A stretch of DNA of 34,559 nt from Flavobacteriaceae bacterium (GTDB taxonomy: Bacteria; Bacteroidota; Bacteroidia; Flavobacteriales; Flavobacteriaceae): contig JALWUJ010000168.1 in the NCBI GenBank assembly GCA_027080135.1, forward strand, positions 1-34,559, in the 5' to 3' direction. The notes beneath the pieces are model-generated. The model had not been told where the DNA came from and ran no database searches. It saw only the letters and a program-made list of their open reading frames with translations. A program made the translations under genes and the position numbers. Below, one piece after another: positions 6,504-14,753 of the stretch (within the stretch, counting starts at the first letter, position 1; each line of letters starts with the position of its first letter).

Positions 6504-7793
6504 ATGCCAAATAACAATCAAATAGAACTTAGAAGTGAAGAAGTACAAGAGATATTAACCTCCGTTCCCAATTGGATGATTCGTTGGGGGAACACCCTTA
6601 TTTTAATCATTATTTTTATTCTTTTAGCAATAACTTGGTTTGTAAAATATCCTGACAAAATAAATGCCTCGGCAATGGTTACAACTCAGATTCCTCCCCA
6701 AAAAGAAATTGCTGCTATTTCTGGAAATATAGATACTATTTTTGTGGCTGATAACCAAAAAGTAAATATAAATTCGCCACTGGCAATTATAGAAAATTCT
6801 GCAAATTATAAAGATGTTTTTTATTTAAAATCTATAATAGACACCCTTAAATTTACCAACAAAAACTTTGTGTTCCCCATTGATGAAATTCCAATTTTAT
6901 TTCTAGGTGATATTGATACGGATTATGCTCTTTTTGAAAATAGTTATCTACAGTACCAATTAAACAAACAATTACAGCCTTTCTCTAATGATATTAATAA
7001 AAATAAAATTACAATTGCAGAATTAAAGACAAGATTAAGATCTCTCCAATCACAAAAGAAAATAAATAAAGCTGAATTAGATTTTCAAGAAAATAATTTA
7101 AAGAGATATGAGATTCTTTATAATAAAGGAGTGGTTTCCCTTCAAGATTATGAAGCAAAACAAACTTCATTTTTACAAGCTCAAAGAAGTTATTCAAATA
7201 TTGATGCTTCAATATCCCAGTTAAGAGAGTCAATAAGTAATGCAAAAAACACTTCAAGCGGTACTTTAATATCCCAAACAAAAGAAGAAATTAGTCTATT
7301 AAAAAATGTTATTCAATCTTATAATCAATTAAAAAGGTCTTTAAAAAATTGGGAATCTCTTTATTTATTAAGCTCTAAAATTAAAGGAAAAGTTTCTTTT
7401 TTAAATATTTGGAACAAAAACCAAGCAGTAAAACAAGGAGAATTGGTTTTTACAATAATCCCAGAAAATAATTCAGAATATATCGCAAAACTAAAAACGC
7501 CCGCTCAAAATTCTGGTAAAATAAAATTAGGGCAAATTGTAAATATTAAACTTGAAAATTACCCAGATACAGAGTATGGATCATTAAAAGGTAAGATTAA
7601 ATCAATTTCTCAAATACCAGATTCTAAAGGCTATTATTTAATAGATGTTACATTACCTTCAAAATTAATTACTTCATATAATAAAGAAATTCCTTTTAAG
7701 CAAGAAATGAGAGGTTCTGCAGAAATTATCACTGAAGATCTTAGACTTATGGAACGATTCTTTTATCGGTTATTAAATACCTTTAAGAACTAA
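6504..7793 (+). CDS. HlyD-family secretion adaptor protein
   Basis: A 429-residue membrane-fusion protein. One transmembrane segment lies at about 28-49 (LILIIIFILLAITWFV) after a short cytoplasmic tail. A lipoyl-like half follows (about 60-90), then a long coiled coil (about 150-270), then the second half with VSFLNIWNKNQAVKQGELVF and a beta-barrel region. HlyD-type adaptors link the ABC exporter to an outer-membrane channel. No TolC-like gene is in this locus, so a channel encoded elsewhere is presumably shared. The gene begins 2 bases after the exporter. Its stop overlaps, tail to tail, the stop of the minus-strand permease by 4 bases, which marks the end of the accessory locus. Confidence 0.93.
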   Translation: MPNNNQIELRSEEVQEILTSVPNWMIRWGNTLILIIIFILLAITWFVKYPDKINASAMVTTQIPPQKEIAAISGNIDTIFVADNQKVNINSPLAIIENSANYKDVFYLKSIIDTLKFTNKNFVFPIDEIPILFLGDIDTDYALFENSYLQYQLNKQLQPFSNDINKNKITIAELKTRLRSLQSQKKINKAELDFQENNLKRYEILYNKGVVSLQDYEAKQTSFLQAQRSYSNIDASISQLRESISNAKNTSSGTLISQTKEEISLLKNVIQSYNQLKRSLKNWESLYLLSSKIKGKVSFLNIWNKNQAVKQGELVFTIIPENNSEYIAKLKTPAQNSGKIKLGQIVNIKLENYPDTEYGSLKGKIKSISQIPDSKGYYLIDVTLPSKLITSYNKEIPFKQEMRGSAEIITEDLRLMERFFYRLLNTFKN

Positions 7794-8896
7794 TCCTTCA
7801 CATCCAAAGCATCTCTTAAAGCATTTCCTATCAGCATAAAAGCAGTTACCAAACTCATAATTGCCAGCCCAGGAATTAATGCTAAATAAGGTTTTCCTAA
7901 AATTATATAGGAATAATGATCTTTAATAATTCCGCCCCAACTTGGCATAGGAGGTTGTGCTCCAATCCCTAAAAAGCTAAGTCCGCTTTCAATTAAAATA
8001 GCTCCTGCAAAATTTGCTGCAGAAATTATAATTACAGGTGCCATACTATTGGGTAAAATATGTTTGGTAATTATTCTAAAATCATTGTAACCCAAAGCTT
8101 TCGCCGCTGTAACGTATTGCATCTGTTTCACCCCCATTACTTGTCCTCTAACTACACGAGCAACTTCTACCCACATCGTAAGTCCTACGGCAATAAAAAC
8201 TTGCCAAAAACCTTTTCCTAAAGCTAGGGTAATTGCAATGACTAAAAGTAAGGTTGGTATGGACCAAGTAACATTGATAAGCCACATAATTACAGCATCA
8301 ACTTTACCTCCAAAATAACCAGCAATAGCTCCCAAAGAAATACCAATTATTAACGAAATAATTACAGCAACAAAACCAATAGAAAGAGATATTCTAATTC
8401 CAATAAGCATTCTGCTAAGCAAATCTCTACCGTATTTATCGGTGCCGAGATAGAATTTTTTTTCTGAAATATAACGCTTTGGAACCTCCTTTATCGAAGA
8501 AAGATTAGGAAATTTAGAAAGTGAATATTCTTTTTGAAGTCCATCGTTTCCATCGACAGTATATTCGGTAATTTGAAGCTTTTCTCCTTCCATTTTATAA
8601 TTGGAAATAGGTATTTCTGTATTTGCAGATTTCTTTCCGAAGAACATAACTGAAAGAGGGTTCTGTACAACTTCTCCAGAAGGAATTGTAAGCATCATCA
8701 CACTAAATCCGGGCGATTTGGAATGAATAGACAAATGCATCTGATTGGCATTTTGAGAATTATCGGGAGCCAATACATAAGCAAAAATTGCCACTAAAAT
8801 ACTAAGGAGTATAAAAGCAAAACTAAAAACGCCCCAACCGTTTTTATTAAACTTCTGGAGCGTTAATTTTGTTAATGATGTTGATTGGTTTTTCAC
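7790..8896 (-). CDS. ABC transporter permease, OppC/DppC family
   Basis: A 368-residue inner-membrane permease. An N-terminal transmembrane segment (about 22-42) is followed by a roughly 100-residue non-membrane region, then the binding-protein-dependent transport domain from about residue 165. The coupling segment is visible as AAKALGYNDFRIITKHILPN, and ESGLSFLGIGAQPP is typical of the OppC/DppC class. These proteins import oligopeptides or related solutes with a partner OppB, an ATPase and a binding protein, none of which is in the window. The start is GTG (8896); the nearby ATG is out of frame. It lies 31 bases after the peptidase gene on the same strand and may be co-transcribed with it. 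The substrate is unknown. Confidence 0.88.
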   Translation of the reverse strand: MKNQSTSLTKLTLQKFNKNGWGVFSFAFILLSILVAIFAYVLAPDNSQNANQMHLSIHSKSPGFSVMMLTIPSGEVVQNPLSVMFFGKKSANTEIPISNYKMEGEKLQITEYTVDGNDGLQKEYSLSKFPNLSSIKEVPKRYISEKKFYLGTDKYGRDLLSRMLIGIRISLSIGFVAVIISLIIGISLGAIAGYFGGKVDAVIMWLINVTWSIPTLLLVIAITLALGKGFWQVFIAVGLTMWVEVARVVRGQVMGVKQMQYVTAAKALGYNDFRIITKHILPNSMAPVIIISAANFAGAILIESGLSFLGIGAQPPMPSWGGIIKDHYSYIILGKPYLALIPGLAIMSLVTAFMLIGNALRDALDVKD

Positions 8897-8927
8897 ATGA
8901 TAAAATTAATCATTCTTTTTAATTAAC

Positions 8928-11105
8928 CTAGTTCTTAACTTTCGCAAATTTAGAATTTTTTATGTTGCTAATGTGTAAGTCTTCCAAGACATTCACCGCC
9001 TCTTCAACATAAATATCTTTGCTTAATGATTTATGCCATCTTTTACGTTTTTGAGTAAGTGTAGTGTCTTGTTTCATTAGTTTTATTTCATAAGGAAGTG
9101 ACTCATAACTTAAATGATTATCGTATTCGTCAATCGCTTCAAATTTTTTGGTTTCTTCTTTGCGTTTTTCAATTTCTGCTTTATAATAGGTATAATTTAA
9201 TGTAACAATGTTTTCATCACGGCGTTCTTTAATCCACTTGGCATTTTCATCAATTAAACGTAATTGTTCGCTTTTAGCCATTCGTTTGTTTGATTTTTTT
9301 ATGGTTTCTTCATAATCTATATATCCAGTCCAAACATCGTAATTGGCAGCATCAATTTTATCATAAGGCAAAGGGTTGTCATAATCTCGTTCGCCAATAT
9401 CTATATAACTATAACGATCTGGCATTATCACATCGCTTTTTACACCTTCTAATTGAGTAGATCCTCCATTTACTCTATAAAATTTTTGAGTGGTTAGCTT
9501 TAAAGCTCCCATATCTCCCATATCGTTTTTACGAAGCCATTGGTTTAAATCTAATAAATTCTGAACCGTTCCTTTTCCGTAAGTTTGTTTGCTTCCGATA
9601 ATAATTGCTCTTTTATAATCTTGCATTGCGGCTGCTAAAATTTCGGAAGCTGAAGCAGAAAGTTCATTCACTAAAATAACTAAAGGACCATCCCATTCTA
9701 TTCCTTTATCACGATCTTTTAACACTTCTTTTTTACTTCCTGAGGAAGCCACTTGTACTACTGGTCCTTCTTTAATAAAAAGACCTGCCATATCTACGGC
9801 TGTTTTTAAAGACCCACCACCATTATTTCTAAGATCTATAATTAAACCTTCCATTCCTTCTTTTTTTAAACGGGCAATTTCTTTTTTTACATCGCTTGCT
9901 GCGTTTCGTTCTTTATAATCATTCATATCAAAATAAAACTGAGGAAGATTAATTAACCCAAAGTTTTTTCCGTCTTTTTTTATTAATGTAGTTTTCGCAT
10001 AAGTTTCTTCCAGTTCTACCACATCACGAGTTATGGTTTCGTTTTCTATAGTTCCATCAACACGTTTAATAGTTAAAGTTACTTTGGTTCCTTTAGGGCC
10101 TTTAATTAACTTTACAGCGTCATCAAGTCGCATTCCTACTACACTTACAGCCTTGTCTTCATCCTCTTGCTTTACTTTCATTATCATATCACCAACTTCA
10201 ATATGCTCTCCTCGCCAAGCGGGACCTCCACTAATAACTTCTACAATTTTAATGTAGTCATTTTTTTTCTGAAGTCTTGCACCTATTCCTTCTAACTTTC
10301 CAGACATTTGTAAATCGAAACGGTCTCTTTCGGTGGGTGCAAAATAATTAGTATGAGGATCAAATTCTTCAACAATTATATTTAAAAATATTGAAAAATA
10401 ATCTTTGCGTTCCAAATCATCAACAAAATCAAAATATTCATCTAAAGATTTTTTTGAACTTTCTCTAGAATCTATTTCTAATTCCGATAAACTTTTTGGT
10501 TCTTTTAATTCTGAACTATTTTTTTCGTCATCGAATGCTTTATCTTTATTGGTTTTAAATACATTTCCATTTTCTTCAATTAAATCGTAATAATTGGTTA
10601 GGGTAGTAAATTTTAACTGCTTTCTCCAACGTTCTTTTAATTCTTTTTTTGAAGTTGCATAAGGAATATCTTCATAATCTACATTAATGGTTTCGTCTAA
10701 ATAATAATCAAAAGGGACTTCTAAAACTTTAGGATAAATTTTCTTTACATCTTCTAAACGTTCTTTGTAACGACTATAAACCAAATTGAAAAAAGACAGA
10801 TCTTTTATTTTTATTTGATTATCAATATCATATTGATATTTACTAAACTCTTTAATATCTGAAGCGAGGAAGTATCTTTTTAATGGATCCATTCCTTCTA
10901 TAAATTTTTTATAAATATTACTTGAAAATTCATCGTTCATTTCTTTAGGCTCATAATGGCCTTTTTGTAAAACGAAAGTAATTAAATCGATGAGCAGTTT
11001 ATCTTTATCTGGGTCGTCAAACTCCTTAGTTGTAAAACTACAAGATGCAACTGAAACTGCAATTGCAAGGAATAAAACTTTAAAATTCTTTTTCAAAACC
11101 TTCAT
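8928..11105 (-). CDS. prc: Carboxy-terminal processing peptidase (Prc/Tsp, S41 family), lipoprotein
   Basis: From the ATG at 11105 the protein has 725 residues and begins MKVLKKNFKVLFLAIAVSVA followed by SC, a lipoprotein signal. A start further upstream would place 19 charged residues ahead of the signal. The order of domains is an N-terminal helical region, a PDZ domain (EGIGARLQKK to VTLTIKRVDG), the S41 protease core, and the C-terminal DUF3340-like extension. The core shows the catalytic Ser in NELSASASEI and Lys in TYGKGTVQ. Prc-type proteases trim or degrade periplasmic proteins from their C-termini and help control cell-wall hydrolases in other bacteria. It is divergent from surE. Confidence 0.93.
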   Translation of the reverse strand: MKVLKKNFKVLFLAIAVSVASCSFTTKEFDDPDKDKLLIDLITFVLQKGHYEPKEMNDEFSSNIYKKFIEGMDPLKRYFLASDIKEFSKYQYDIDNQIKIKDLSFFNLVYSRYKERLEDVKKIYPKVLEVPFDYYLDETINVDYEDIPYATSKKELKERWRKQLKFTTLTNYYDLIEENGNVFKTNKDKAFDDEKNSSELKEPKSLSELEIDSRESSKKSLDEYFDFVDDLERKDYFSIFLNIIVEEFDPHTNYFAPTERDRFDLQMSGKLEGIGARLQKKNDYIKIVEVISGGPAWRGEHIEVGDMIMKVKQEDEDKAVSVVGMRLDDAVKLIKGPKGTKVTLTIKRVDGTIENETITRDVVELEETYAKTTLIKKDGKNFGLINLPQFYFDMNDYKERNAASDVKKEIARLKKEGMEGLIIDLRNNGGGSLKTAVDMAGLFIKEGPVVQVASSGSKKEVLKDRDKGIEWDGPLVILVNELSASASEILAAAMQDYKRAIIIGSKQTYGKGTVQNLLDLNQWLRKNDMGDMGALKLTTQKFYRVNGGSTQLEGVKSDVIMPDRYSYIDIGERDYDNPLPYDKIDAANYDVWTGYIDYEETIKKSNKRMAKSEQLRLIDENAKWIKERRDENIVTLNYTYYKAEIEKRKEETKKFEAIDEYDNHLSYESLPYEIKLMKQDTTLTQKRKRWHKSLSKDIYVEEAVNVLEDLHISNIKNSKFAKVKN

Positions 11106-11270
11106 ATTCTTCTTTTTTATAATGAGGACTAATTTATATAAAATTTCGTGCCAACAAACCAAAAAAGCTACTAATTTTTTGTTAAACCAAATATTTACAA
11201 TCCTTCTTTATGGAAAGCATCATTAAAAATATTAATTATGTACTTTAGCTTTCTGAAAAAAAATGATAAA

Positions 11271-12047
11271 ATGCCTTCAAAAAAACCTCTTATTTTAATT
11301 ACTAATGACGATGGAATTCACGCTCCAGGCATTAGAGCATTAATAGAAATAATGAATGCTTTTGGCGAAGTTTACGTAGTGGCTCCCGATGCTCCACAAA
11401 GTGGAATGGGCCACGCAATTACCATTAACGACACACTTTACTGCGAACCAATTAAGGTAGCAAAAGATGAGCCTCAAACCGAATATAGTTGCAGTGGAAC
11501 TCCCGCAGATTGTGTGAAAATTGCCGTAAACGAAATATTAAAACGCAAACCTGATTTATGTGTTAGCGGAATTAACCACGGAAGTAATTCGTCTATCAAC
11601 GTAATTTATTCTGGAACCATGAGTGCGGCGGTAGAAGCAGGAACACAAGGAATTCCGTCTATCGGATTTTCTTTATTGGATTACTCTTTGGAAGCTGATT
11701 TTGAACCTTCAAAAAAGTTTATAAAAAATATTGTCTCAGAATGCCTTGAAAATGGACTTCCAAAAGGAGTGGTTTTAAATGTAAATATTCCAAAACTTCC
11801 AGAAAAAGACATCAAAGGAATTAAAGTTTGCCGACAAGCAAATGGGTATTGGTCTGAAGAATTTGACAAACGCACTAACCCTCTTGGAAGAGATTATTAT
11901 TGGTTAACAGGTAAATTTATCAACGAAGACAAAGGGCAAGATACCGACGAATGGGCTTTAGAAAACGGCTATATTTCGGTGGTTCCTATTCAGTTTGATT
12001 TAACAGCACACCAAGCTATAAAAGAGATTAACGAATGGACTCTATAA
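11271..12047 (+). CDS. surE: 5'/3'-nucleotidase SurE
   Basis: A survival-protein-E phosphatase acting on nucleoside monophosphates. The diagnostic metal-binding start LILITNDDGIHAPG lies within the first 20 residues. VVAPDAPQSGMGHAIT, CSGTPADCVK and SGINHGSN are the other family blocks. The ATG at 11271 gives 258 residues, the usual length, and puts the motif at its normal distance from the N-terminus. The in-frame ATG at 11238 adds 11 residues and overlaps a promoter-like TACTTTAG (11241-11248), so I prefer the later one. The stop overlaps the next gene by 13 bases. Confidence 0.93.
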   Translation: MPSKKPLILITNDDGIHAPGIRALIEIMNAFGEVYVVAPDAPQSGMGHAITINDTLYCEPIKVAKDEPQTEYSCSGTPADCVKIAVNEILKRKPDLCVSGINHGSNSSINVIYSGTMSAAVEAGTQGIPSIGFSLLDYSLEADFEPSKKFIKNIVSECLENGLPKGVVLNVNIPKLPEKDIKGIKVCRQANGYWSEEFDKRTNPLGRDYYWLTGKFINEDKGQDTDEWALENGYISVVPIQFDLTAHQAIKEINEWTL

Positions 12048-12322
12048 AAAAAGAAGTCTTTATTGGCTTACTTATTGGACTTATTGGAAACATTACAGGA
12101 AGTTATTTGTACATTTATTTTTTTTCAGATTATAGTTTAGAAGAAACTATTAAAAATGCCTTACTACAAGATGTTTTTGGAAACATCATCGCACTTGGAG
12201 CCATTTTAAATTTGTTTGTTTTCTTTATATTTTTAAAGAAAAATCAATTTTACAGAGCAAGAGGTGTTGTTTTAGCAACGGTGGTTGCGGCAATAATTAT
12301 ATTGGTTACTAAGTTTTATTAA
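12035..12322 (+). CDS. Small three-helix membrane protein of unknown function
   Basis: A 95-residue protein with three predicted membrane segments (about 8-30, 47-68 and 76-94) and a lysine-rich loop between the second and third. I do not recognise a named family. Its ATG overlaps the last 13 bases of surE in another frame, so the two are translationally linked. Small membrane genes between surE and lpxB are common in flavobacteria, as far as I recall. Confidence 0.75.
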   Translation: MDSIKKEVFIGLLIGLIGNITGSYLYIYFFSDYSLEETIKNALLQDVFGNIIALGAILNLFVFFIFLKKNQFYRARGVVLATVVAAIIILVTKFY

Positions 12323-12336
12323 TAATGAATTTTATT

Positions 12337-12374
12337 TTGTTAAATACGCAATTTTGGTGTAATTTTGCACCAAA
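12337..12374 (+). promoter_or_regulatory. Promoter of the ParDE-like pair with an overlapping palindromic operator
   Basis: TTG at 12337-12339 and TAATTTTG at 12360-12367 (matching TAnnTTTG) are 20 bases apart, a Bacteroidota-type promoter. The arms TTTGGTG (12353-12359) and CACCAAA (12368-12374) form a perfect 7-bp inverted repeat whose 8-base spacer is exactly the -7 box. A dimeric repressor bound here would cover the promoter, fitting self-repression by the ParD-like antitoxin. The start codon at 12384 follows closely, so the 5' leader is very short. Confidence 0.75.
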
Positions 12375-12383
12375 CAAGTAATT

Positions 12384-12623
12384 ATGGCTAGACAAAGTAT
12401 TTCTCTTACACAACCAAATGACGAATGGTTAAAATCGCAAGTCAGCAATAAAGAATATTCTAGCAAGAGTGAACTTGTAAACGATTTAATACGGCAAGCT
12501 AGAAACCAACAAAGACAAATTGATTGGATTACCACTAAATTGGAAAGAGCTGAAAAAAGTGGGTTTACCAATGATAGTAAAGCACAAATTCTAGCCGAAT
12601 CAAAATCTTTACTTAATGGCTAA
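12384..12623 (+). CDS. ParD-like antitoxin (ribbon-helix-helix)
   Basis: A 79-residue protein with an N-terminal ribbon-helix-helix part (MARQSISLTQPNDEWLKSQV, then SSKSELVNDLIRQAR) and a C-terminal tail that would wrap the toxin. This is the CopG/ParD pattern. Its stop overlaps the start of the ParE-like gene by 8 bases, as is normal for antitoxin-first modules. It has its own promoter with an operator-like palindrome covering the -7 box, consistent with autorepression. It sits between surE and lpxB, which are core genes, so the module was probably inserted. Confidence 0.88.
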   Translation: MARQSISLTQPNDEWLKSQVSNKEYSSKSELVNDLIRQARNQQRQIDWITTKLERAEKSGFTNDSKAQILAESKSLLNG

Positions 12624-12900
12624 TTACAAAATTAGTAAAGTAGCTAAAGAAGATTTAATTAGAATTCATCATTACGGAGTCAAAAAATTTAGAATGACAC
12701 AAGCTGACCGATATTTTGAAACTTTTTTTGAGTATTTTAAAAATATCGCTCAGCAACCTTACTCATTTGAATCTGTTGATTATTTAAAACCTGACTATAG
12801 ACGTTGCGTTTGTGGGTCTGATAGTATTTATTACAAAATAAATAATGAGATTGTTGAAATAATGACTATAATTGGAAGACAAGATTTAAAAAATATATAA
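12616..12900 (+). CDS. ParE-like toxin (RelE/ParE superfamily)
   Basis: A 94-residue protein with the RelE/ParE plasmid-stabilisation pattern: YKISKVAKEDLIRIHHYG at the N-terminus, the central YRRCVCGSDSIYYKI strands, and the C-terminal VEIMTIIGRQD. ParE proteins inhibit DNA gyrase; other family members cut mRNA on ribosomes, and sequence alone does not decide which applies. It overlaps the antitoxin gene by 8 bases. It ends 48 bases before lpxB. Length and motifs are intact, so it looks functional. Confidence 0.88.
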   Translation: MANYKISKVAKEDLIRIHHYGVKKFRMTQADRYFETFFEYFKNIAQQPYSFESVDYLKPDYRRCVCGSDSIYYKINNEIVEIMTIIGRQDLKNI

Positions 12901-12948
12901 TAAACTTAAAGTGAAAAAGCTAAAAGCATATAGCCTTAAGCCATTAAA

Positions 12949-14079
12949 ATGAAATACTACATCATAGCAGGAGAAGCTTCGGGCGATTTACACGGAGCCA
13001 ATTTAATGAAGGCGCTTTATCAAAAAGATAAAAATGCCAATATTCGTTATTGGGGTGGTGATTTAATGGAAAAAGTAGGCGGAAAATTGGTAAAACATTA
13101 TCGAGATTTAGCTTTTATGGGTTTTATTGAAGTGCTTTTTAACCTACGCACCATTTTTAGAAATATTTCATTTTGTAAAGAAGATATTGAAAGTTTTAAT
13201 CCAGATGTTATTATTTTTATTGACTACCCTGGCTTTAATATGCGTATTGCCAAATGGGCAAAACAAAAAGGTTTTAAAACACATTATTATATCTCGCCTC
13301 AAATTTGGGCTTGGAAAGAAGGCAGAATCAAAGCCATTAAACGCGATGTAGATACTATGTATGTAATACTTCCTTTTGAAAAAAGTTTTTACGAAGACAA
13401 ACATCAATTTCCAGTACATTTTGTAGGACATCCATTAATTGATGAAATTGCTCACAGAAATCAGGTAGATTCCGATAAATTTAGAAAAGAAAATGGTTTG
13501 GATGATCGCCCTATTATTGCTTTACTACCCGGAAGTAGAAAGCAAGAAATTTCGAAAATGCTGGAGGTTATGCTGAGTATAGTTGGCGATTATTCCGATT
13601 ATCAATTTGTGATTGCTGGAGCTCCAAGTCAGGAAGAAAGTTTTTATCAGCCATTTATAAAAGTACCAAATGTTCATTTATTGTTGAATAAAACCTACGA
13701 TTTATTAAGCCTTTCAAATGCCGCTTTGGTAACTTCGGGGACTGCCACATTAGAAACTGCTTTGTTTAAAGTCCCACAAGTGGTTTGTTATTCTGGAAAC
13801 AGAATTTCCTACGAAATTGCCAAACGTATTATTAAACTGAAATACATTTCGCTAGTTAATTTAATTTTAGATAAAGAAGTAGTTACAGAATTAATTCAAA
13901 CAGAATTCAACAAAAAGCGATTAAAAGAAGAATTGGATAAAATTTTGGATGAATATAACCGTGCTGTTTTGTTTTTGGAATATTACGATTTAGAACAAAA
14001 ATTAGGAGGTGTTGGTGCTAGTGAGAAAACGGCTGGATTGATTGTGGAAGCTATAAAGAACAAAGACCATTTCGTTTAA
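12949..14079 (+). CDS. lpxB: Lipid-A-disaccharide synthase LpxB
   Basis: A 376-residue GT19 glycosyltransferase that joins UDP-2,3-diacylglucosamine and lipid X to make the lipid A disaccharide. It acts at the inner face of the cytoplasmic membrane. Typical blocks are the N-terminal IIAGEASGDLHGANLM, FIDYPGFNMRIAKWAK, YYISPQIWAWKEGRIK, the LLPGSRKQEI segment, and the SGTATLETALFKVPQVV donor-binding region. Length is normal for the family. The ParDE-like pair immediately upstream separates it from surE, with which it is usually clustered in flavobacteria. Confidence 0.96.
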   Translation: MKYYIIAGEASGDLHGANLMKALYQKDKNANIRYWGGDLMEKVGGKLVKHYRDLAFMGFIEVLFNLRTIFRNISFCKEDIESFNPDVIIFIDYPGFNMRIAKWAKQKGFKTHYYISPQIWAWKEGRIKAIKRDVDTMYVILPFEKSFYEDKHQFPVHFVGHPLIDEIAHRNQVDSDKFRKENGLDDRPIIALLPGSRKQEISKMLEVMLSIVGDYSDYQFVIAGAPSQEESFYQPFIKVPNVHLLLNKTYDLLSLSNAALVTSGTATLETALFKVPQVVCYSGNRISYEIAKRIIKLKYISLVNLILDKEVVTELIQTEFNKKRLKEELDKILDEYNRAVLFLEYYDLEQKLGGVGASEKTAGLIVEAIKNKDHFV

Positions 14080-14097
14080 AGCCAAAAGTATAATATA

Positions 14098-14122
14098 GGT
14101 TTCGACTACGCTCAACCAGACA
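14098..14122. repeat. Candidate dispersed intergenic repeat
   Basis: The short gap between lpxB and the NlpC/P60 gene contains GGTTTCGACTACGCTCAACC (14098-14117) followed by AGACA. It has GGTT/AACC arms and is more GC-rich than its surroundings. From memory, words of this kind (TCGACTACGCTCAACC) recur between genes in many flavobacterial genomes. It occurs once here, so its repetitive nature cannot be shown from this window. Confidence 0.4.
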
Positions 14123-14133
14123 AATTAATAAAA

Positions 14134-14685
14134 ATGAAAAAATATTTCCTACTTATTTTACTTTCAATATTTTTAGTTTCTTGTGGAAGTTCAAAAAAGT
14201 CAACTTCAAGTCGTACTAAACCACATACGACTACTTCTAAAAAAACGGCTTCAAAATCCACTAAAAAGTCTTCAGAAAAAACAGCAAAAACTTCTGGAAA
14301 TAAAACCAGTTCAAACATTATTAAAACTGCAAAAACTTTTGAAGGCACCAAATACAAGTTTGGAGGAACCACCAAAAAGGGGATGGATTGCTCTGGATTG
14401 GTTTATGTAGCATACGGAAATGAAGGAATTAAATTACCACGAGTTTCCAGAGATATGGCAAAACAAGGAAAGGCAGTTTCCTTAAAAAAAGTTGAAGAAG
14501 GAGATTTGCTTTTCTTTAAAACGGGCAAATCTAAAAACCGAGTGAACCATGTGGGTATGGTAACTAAAGTGAAAAAGGGAGAGGTTTTTTTTATTCATGC
14601 TAGTATCACAAAAGGTGTAATTAACTCTTCATTAAACGAAAGTTACTGGAAAAAAACTTTTGTGGAAGCTCGGAGAGTTCTTTAG
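14134..14685 (+). CDS. NlpC/P60-family (C40) lipoprotein endopeptidase
   Basis: A 183-residue lipoprotein. The signal MKKYFLLILLSIFLVSC places the lipidated cysteine at C17. A Ser/Thr/Lys-rich linker (about 18-60) leads to an NlpC/P60 domain. That domain has C86 in GMDCSGL, H139 in NHVGM and H155 in FIHAS as the expected catalytic set. Such enzymes cut gamma-D-Glu-meso-DAP bonds in peptidoglycan stem peptides. The domain is complete, so activity is likely. It lies between lpxB and comEC in the same direction. Confidence 0.93.
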   Translation: MKKYFLLILLSIFLVSCGSSKKSTSSRTKPHTTTSKKTASKSTKKSSEKTAKTSGNKTSSNIIKTAKTFEGTKYKFGGTTKKGMDCSGLVYVAYGNEGIKLPRVSRDMAKQGKAVSLKKVEEGDLLFFKTGKSKNRVNHVGMVTKVKKGEVFFIHASITKGVINSSLNESYWKKTFVEARRVL

Positions 14686-14720
14686 TTTCAAATTATTTCA
14701 TATATTTATAGCACTCCTCA

Positions 14721-14750
14721 ATTGATTTTAAGCAAGTCTTAAAATTCAAT
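14721..14750. repeat. Inverted repeat just upstream of the comEC-like gene
   Basis: ATTGATTTTAAG (14721-14732) and CTTAAAATTCAAT (14738-14750) pair over 12 bp with one bulged T, and the loop is 5 bases. It ends three bases before the comEC ATG. No T-run follows, so it is not a normal terminator. It could fold over the translation start or serve as a protein-binding site. Confidence 0.55.
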
Positions 14751-14753
14751 TAA

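Noticed and set aside
7790-8896. The OppC-like permease as part of the peptide-secretion locus
   Set aside because: It is on the opposite strand, belongs to an importer class, and follows the Prc gene by 31 bases, so it fits the core series instead.
11105-11162. Longer N-terminus for the Prc peptidase
   Set aside because: The extra residues precede a complete lipoprotein signal; ATG at 11105 is the natural start.
12332-12571. Minus-strand open frame of 79 codons covering the ParD-like gene
   Set aside because: It lies opposite a clear ParD gene with its own promoter, and the translation has no recognisable features.
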